DNA of 64,000 bases from Ruminococcus sp. (lineage in GTDB: Bacteria; Bacillota; Clostridia; Oscillospirales; Ruminococcaceae): assembly GCA_017543595.1 (NCBI GenBank), contig JAFYFU010000049.1, positions 1 through 64,000 of the forward strand. Reading direction: 5' to 3'. The position numbers were made by a program, and so were the translations under genes. The first letter of the stretch is position 1. Each line of letters starts with the position of its first letter. The notes below the pieces were generated by a model. That model saw only the letters and a program-made list of their open reading frames with translations, had not been told where the DNA came from and did no database searches. Shown one piece after another: positions 60,440 through 64,000 of this stretch.

Positions 60440-62761
60440 ATGATAATACACATCATTAAAAGAGACGGAAGAAAAGTGCCGTTCAATATAGAAAAAATAG
60501 CAAATGCAATTTTCAGAGCTGCCCAGAGCTGCGGTGGTACGGACTTTAACACGGCTATGGATACGGCTGCGGAAGTATGCAGGGTATATGAAAACGATAA
60601 TAACGGCAAAGTTCCCACCGTTGAGGAAATTCAGGACCTCGTTGAGAAAACCCTCATCGAAAAAGGTCACGCAAAAACCGCAAAGGCTTATATTCTCTAC
60701 CGCTATGAGAGAACCCGCTCCCGTGAAATGAAAACAAATCTTATGTGCGTACTTGACGAATTAACTTTCAGTGCCGCAAAAGACAGCGATATAAAACGTG
60801 AGAACGCCAACATTGACGGTGACACGGCTATGGGTACTATGCTCAAATACGGCTCTGTTTCCGCAAAGGAATACTATGAAATGTACGTCCTCGAACCCAA
60901 GCACGCAAAAGCCCACCGTGACGGGGATATTCATATTCACGACCTCGATTTCTATACGCTTACCACAACCTGTTCCCAGATAGACTTGAAAAAACTTTTC
61001 AGAAACGGCTTTTCAACGGGTCACGGCTATCTGCGTGAACCAAACGATATTTCAAGCTATTCGGCTCTCGCCTGCATAGCTATCCAGTCAAACCAGAACG
61101 ACCAGCACGGCGGTCAGAGTATCCCAACTTTTGATTATGCTATGGCTGACGGAATCAAGAAAACCTATGCGAACAGATATATTCAAAATGTCGCAAGGGC
61201 TTTGTCGCTCATAGGCGGTATCGAAAACGAATTTGAAACCGCTGACAAAATCAAAAAAGAAATCCTCGAAAATTACGATTTAAAGCCAATTCTTGCCGAC
61301 AATAACGGCTATAAGGAAAAAGAAAAAGAAATCCTCCTCAGATATGTAAGTGAGGAAACCGCAGATAAAATTCAGGCTTTCGCAAAGAGAAACGCCGAAA
61401 AAGAAACTGACAGGGCTGCATATCAGGCTATGGAGGCTCTTATCCATAACCTCAATACAATGAACAGCCGTGCAGGCGCACAGACTCCTTTCAGCTCGAT
61501 AAATTACGGAACAGATACCTCTCCCGAAGGAAGAATGGTTATTAAAAATGTCCTTCTCGCTCAGGAGGCAGGTCTCGGAAACGGCGAAACACCGATATTC
61601 CCGATACATATTTTCAAAATCAAGGACGGCATAAATTACAATCCCACAGACCCGAACTATGATTTGTTCAAGCTTGCCTGCCGTGTCTCCGCAAAGAGAC
61701 TTTTCCCGAACTTCTCGTTCATTGACGCACCGTATAATTTAAAATATTACAAAGAGGGCAACCCCGATACGGAAATCGCATATATGGGCTGCCGCACAAG
61801 AGTTATAGGAAATAAATATGACCCGTCAAGAGAAATCGTAACAGGCAGAGGAAATTTAAGTTTCACTTCCATAAACCTCCCAAGACTTGCGATAGAATCC
61901 GACCACAATGTAGGGCTTTTCTTTGATAAACTTGATGAACTTATGGATTTGGCTATCGCACAGCTTAAACATCGTTTCAAGATACAGTGCAGTAAAAGAG
62001 TAAGAAATTTCCCGTTCTTAATGGGTCAGAATATATGGATAGATTCGGACAAACTTGCACCCGATGACACTATCGGAGAAGTCCTCAAACATGGTACTCT
62101 TTCAGTCGGATTTATCGGTCTTGCAGAAACTCTCAAAGCCCTTATCGGATATCACCACGGAGAAAGCGAAGAAGCAAGAGAACTCGGTCTTGAAATCGTT
62201 ACCGCCATGAGAAAACGCCTTGACGAAGAAGCAGACAGAACAGGTCTTAATTTCTCTCTCCTCGCAACTCCCGCAGAAGGACTTTCAGGCAGATTCGTCC
62301 GCATGGACGCTAAAAAATACGGAATCATAGAGGGCGTTACCGACAGGGATTATTATACAAATTCTTTCCATGTCCCCGTATATTACCCCATAAGCGCATT
62401 TGAAAAAATCAAGATAGAAGCACCTTATCATGAACTCACAAACGCAGGTCATATAAGCTATATCGAACTTGACGGTGACCCGCTCGAAAATCTCAACGCT
62501 TTTGAAAAAATCGTCCGCTGTATGAAAGAATCAGGCATAGGCTACGGCGCAATAAATCACCCCGTTGACCGTGACCCCTGCTGCGGATATACAGGCATAA
62601 TAGGCGATGTATGCCCCTGCTGCGGCAGACGTGAACATGACGGAAGTTCCGTTGCATTTGACAGAATAAGACGTATTACGGGCTATCTTGTCGGCACTCT
62701 CGACAGGTTCAACAACGGCAAACGCTCCGAAGAACACGACAGAGTAAAGCATAATGTTTAA
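60440..62761 (+). CDS. nrdD: Anaerobic ribonucleoside-triphosphate reductase
   Basis: Class III ribonucleotide reductase (773 residues) that makes dNTPs without oxygen. An N-terminal ATP-cone (about 1-95) provides allosteric control. The catalytic domain has NQNDQHGGQ. A Cys4 zinc site (PCCGYTG ... CPCCGR) precedes the glycyl radical segment RRITGYLVG near residue 748. It requires NrdG, encoded about 200 bases downstream, with a nested-hairpin repeat in between. Confidence 0.96.
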   Translation: MIIHIIKRDGRKVPFNIEKIANAIFRAAQSCGGTDFNTAMDTAAEVCRVYENDNNGKVPTVEEIQDLVEKTLIEKGHAKTAKAYILYRYERTRSREMKTNLMCVLDELTFSAAKDSDIKRENANIDGDTAMGTMLKYGSVSAKEYYEMYVLEPKHAKAHRDGDIHIHDLDFYTLTTTCSQIDLKKLFRNGFSTGHGYLREPNDISSYSALACIAIQSNQNDQHGGQSIPTFDYAMADGIKKTYANRYIQNVARALSLIGGIENEFETADKIKKEILENYDLKPILADNNGYKEKEKEILLRYVSEETADKIQAFAKRNAEKETDRAAYQAMEALIHNLNTMNSRAGAQTPFSSINYGTDTSPEGRMVIKNVLLAQEAGLGNGETPIFPIHIFKIKDGINYNPTDPNYDLFKLACRVSAKRLFPNFSFIDAPYNLKYYKEGNPDTEIAYMGCRTRVIGNKYDPSREIVTGRGNLSFTSINLPRLAIESDHNVGLFFDKLDELMDLAIAQLKHRFKIQCSKRVRNFPFLMGQNIWIDSDKLAPDDTIGEVLKHGTLSVGFIGLAETLKALIGYHHGESEEARELGLEIVTAMRKRLDEEADRTGLNFSLLATPAEGLSGRFVRMDAKKYGIIEGVTDRDYYTNSFHVPVYYPISAFEKIKIEAPYHELTNAGHISYIELDGDPLENLNAFEKIVRCMKESGIGYGAINHPVDRDPCCGYTGIIGDVCPCCGRREHDGSSVAFDRIRRITGYLVGTLDRFNNGKRSEEHDRVKHNV

Positions 62762-62778
62762 TTTAATTCGGAATTATA

Positions 62779-62873
62779 GGGGGCTTGGGGGGATAAAGCC
62801 GCCCCTTGCGCTGAAAGTGAACGGAACGAAGTGAAGTGAACGAAAGCGCAAGCCTTAAAGGGCGGCTCCCCCC
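62779..62873 (+). repeat. Nested-hairpin repeat R7 between nrdD and nrdG
   Basis: GGGGG-CTT-GGGGGG (62779-62792) pairs with CCCCCC (62868-62873), AGCCGCCC (62797-62804) with GGGCGGCT (62860-62867), and CTTGCGCT (62805-62812) with AGCGCAAG (62845-62852). The loop holds GTGAACGGA and GTGAACGAA. TTTAATTCGGAATTAT flanks it on both sides (62763-62778 and 62888-62903), so a direct repeat encloses the element. Confidence 0.88.
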
Positions 62874-62958
62874 ATTTTAAATAATAATTTAATTCGGAAT
62901 TATTAAAAAAATTTCAGTCAAATCAAAAAACTATATCCAATTAAAAACAGGTGATGTT

Positions 62959-63459
62959 ATGGATTTAAGAATAGCGGGAACTGTCAATGATTCAATTGTT
63001 GACGGCGAAGGCATAAGATTTACAGTATTCGTTCAGGGCTGTCCGCACCATTGTGAGGGCTGTCAGAATCCGCAGACACATGATTTCAGCGGCGGAACTA
63101 TTGCGGATACGGACGATTTAATTAAAAAAATCAAAGAAAATCCCCTGCTTGACGGTGTTACTTTCAGCGGCGGAGAACCTTTCTGTCAGGCGGAAATTCT
63201 CGCTGATATGGGCAGAAAAATAAAATCCCTCGGTCTTGATATAGTCACATATACGGGCTATACCTTTGAGGAACTTTACGAAAACAGGGACAAAAACGGC
63301 TGGGGAGAACTTCTCTCCGTCACGGATTACCTTGTTGACGGGAAATTTATTCTCGCCCTTAAAAGCTATGACTTGAAATTCAGGGGCAGCAGGAATCAAA
63401 GATATCTCGACTGCAAAAAAAGCCTTGAATCAGGAAAACCAATTGAAAAAATATTGTAA
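62959..63459 (+). CDS. nrdG: Anaerobic ribonucleotide reductase activating protein
   Basis: Radical SAM activase (166 residues) that installs the glycyl radical on NrdD. The 4Fe-4S motif CxxxCxxC is in QGCPHHCEGCQNP, and FSGGEPF follows as in the family. The start has GGTGATG upstream. Length is normal. It is probably on the nrdD transcript; no promoter of comparable quality was seen in the spacer. Confidence 0.94.
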   Translation: MDLRIAGTVNDSIVDGEGIRFTVFVQGCPHHCEGCQNPQTHDFSGGTIADTDDLIKKIKENPLLDGVTFSGGEPFCQAEILADMGRKIKSLGLDIVTYTGYTFEELYENRDKNGWGELLSVTDYLVDGKFILALKSYDLKFRGSRNQRYLDCKKSLESGKPIEKIL

Positions 63460-63463
63460 AAAC

Positions 63464-63494
63464 AAGCCCGAAAGTTTTTCTTTCGGGCTTTGTT
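63464..63494. terminator. Bidirectional terminator after nrdG
   Basis: AAGCCCGAAAG (63464-63474), loop TTTTT, CTTTCGGGCTT (63480-63490), then TGTT; also suited to the convergent homoserine dehydrogenase gene. Confidence 0.88.
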
Positions 63495-63501
63495 AACCAA
63501 A

Positions 63502-64000
63502 TCAGTCAAGTACGGGAATATATGCAAGGGCATTTAATTCGCCGATTTTTTCGGCTGCCTCCGCAAAAGTCAGTTCTTTCGGAGTTATGAAAGATATTCC
63601 GTCATCGGAAGTATAGGATTCTGTTTTAACTTTTTTGCAGTCAAGAGGCACACGGAAATACCATTTTGATTTAAATTCCTCAATGGGTGCGACAAAATCA
63701 TTATTTTCAACGCTTTCCCAAGTCTGGGAAACAACCGTATTGTCATGCTGTACGGTATTTATAACATCTCCGAGGACTGCGCTTGCCGTTGGGAGTTTTC
63801 CTGCTCCACGACCGTAGAACATAGCCTTGTCTATGCCGTCACCATAAACCATTACTGCATTGAATACGTCATCAACGCCCGAAATTATATTTTCAAGCGG
63901 AACAAGCATAGGCATTACCGCAGGGAGAATCTTTCCGTTTTCAAGTTTTCTCACGGAAGCTATGACTTTTACGGAATATCCGAGAATTTCAGCGGATTCG
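63502..64000 (-). CDS. hom: Homoserine dehydrogenase, C-terminal part (5' end outside window)
   Basis: The last ~166 residues of a protein that enters from the right edge. The segment VMVYGDGIDKAMFYGRGAG plus PTASAVLGDVI is the homoserine dehydrogenase signature that ends the catalytic domain; the remaining ~85 residues form an ACT-like regulatory tail. The enzyme reduces aspartate semialdehyde to homoserine for threonine and methionine synthesis. An internal GTG at 63954 is not the start, since the frame stays open and homologous to the window edge. Confidence 0.92.
   Translation of the reverse strand, partial: ESAEILGYSVKVIASVRKLENGKILPAVMPMLVPLENIISGVDDVFNAVMVYGDGIDKAMFYGRGAGKLPTASAVLGDVINTVQHDNTVVSQTWESVENNDFVAPIEEFKSKWYFRVPLDCKKVKTESYTSDDGISFITPKELTFAEAAEKIGELNALAYIPVLD

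Overview
The window looks like a chromosomal segment of a Gram-positive anaerobe of the Ruminococcus type (Oscillospiraceae, Clostridia). The evidence is two secreted proteins ending in type I dockerins (47340-48926 and 52726-55308), long Thr-rich linkers, MurT/GatD for lipid II amidation, a class III ribonucleotide reductase with its activase, IorAB with a phenylacetate-CoA-ligase-like partner, and SpoIIM/SpoVB-like proteins. Promoters are nearly all TTGACA-17-TATAAT-like. I saw no rRNA, tRNA, transposase, integrase, phage module or CRISPR array. The genus call is an inference from gene content.

Layout. 1-1689: 3'-truncated EF-G-like GTPase. 1.8-15.4 kb: envelope-rich block with a SpoVB-like flippase, MurT-GatD, a GH25 lipoprotein, an HD protein, UppP, YesL/SpoIIM/ProC, a PflX-like radical SAM protein, a DUF2325 protein, a PBP5-like protein lacking all three catalytic motifs, and an amidase. 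15.6-23.5 kb: phosphofructokinase, a GGDEF-EAL protein divergent from a two-component system, an oxidoreductase, a phosphoesterase, and an isolated transcription unit for an 18-residue Cys-rich peptide. 23.6-28.1 kb: HMA protein, GlmS, and a sugar-binding lipoprotein paired with a degenerate GGDEF protein. 28.4-34.4 kb: a five-gene operon (zinc ribbon/LRR protein, atypical kinase, TerY-like VWA protein, diguanylate cyclase, Gln/Asn/Tyr/Pro-rich protein). 34.5-47 kb: transport, cardiolipin synthase, SGNH hydrolase, a solute-binding protein/small alarmone hydrolase/EamA operon, AroC-AroF, a DUF4241-DUF2185-like protein, and an aminotransferase. 47.3-55.3 kb: two dockerin proteins flanking IorA-IorB-PaaK. 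55.3-64 kb: PyrE, NYN protein, zinc ribbon, NadE, SGNH-like protein, NrdD-NrdG, and a 5'-truncated homoserine dehydrogenase.

The most unusual feature is an interspersed family of about 100-bp nested hairpins (nine copies, one truncated). The paired arms change sequence from copy to copy but stay complementary, while the loop is conserved. Copies are oriented with the transcription of the neighbouring gene, and at four loci they end just before a Shine-Dalgarno sequence. This points to a structured RNA element. Other leads are the Cys-rich micropeptide unit, the VWA/kinase/GGDEF operon and the catalytically dead PBP5 paralogue.
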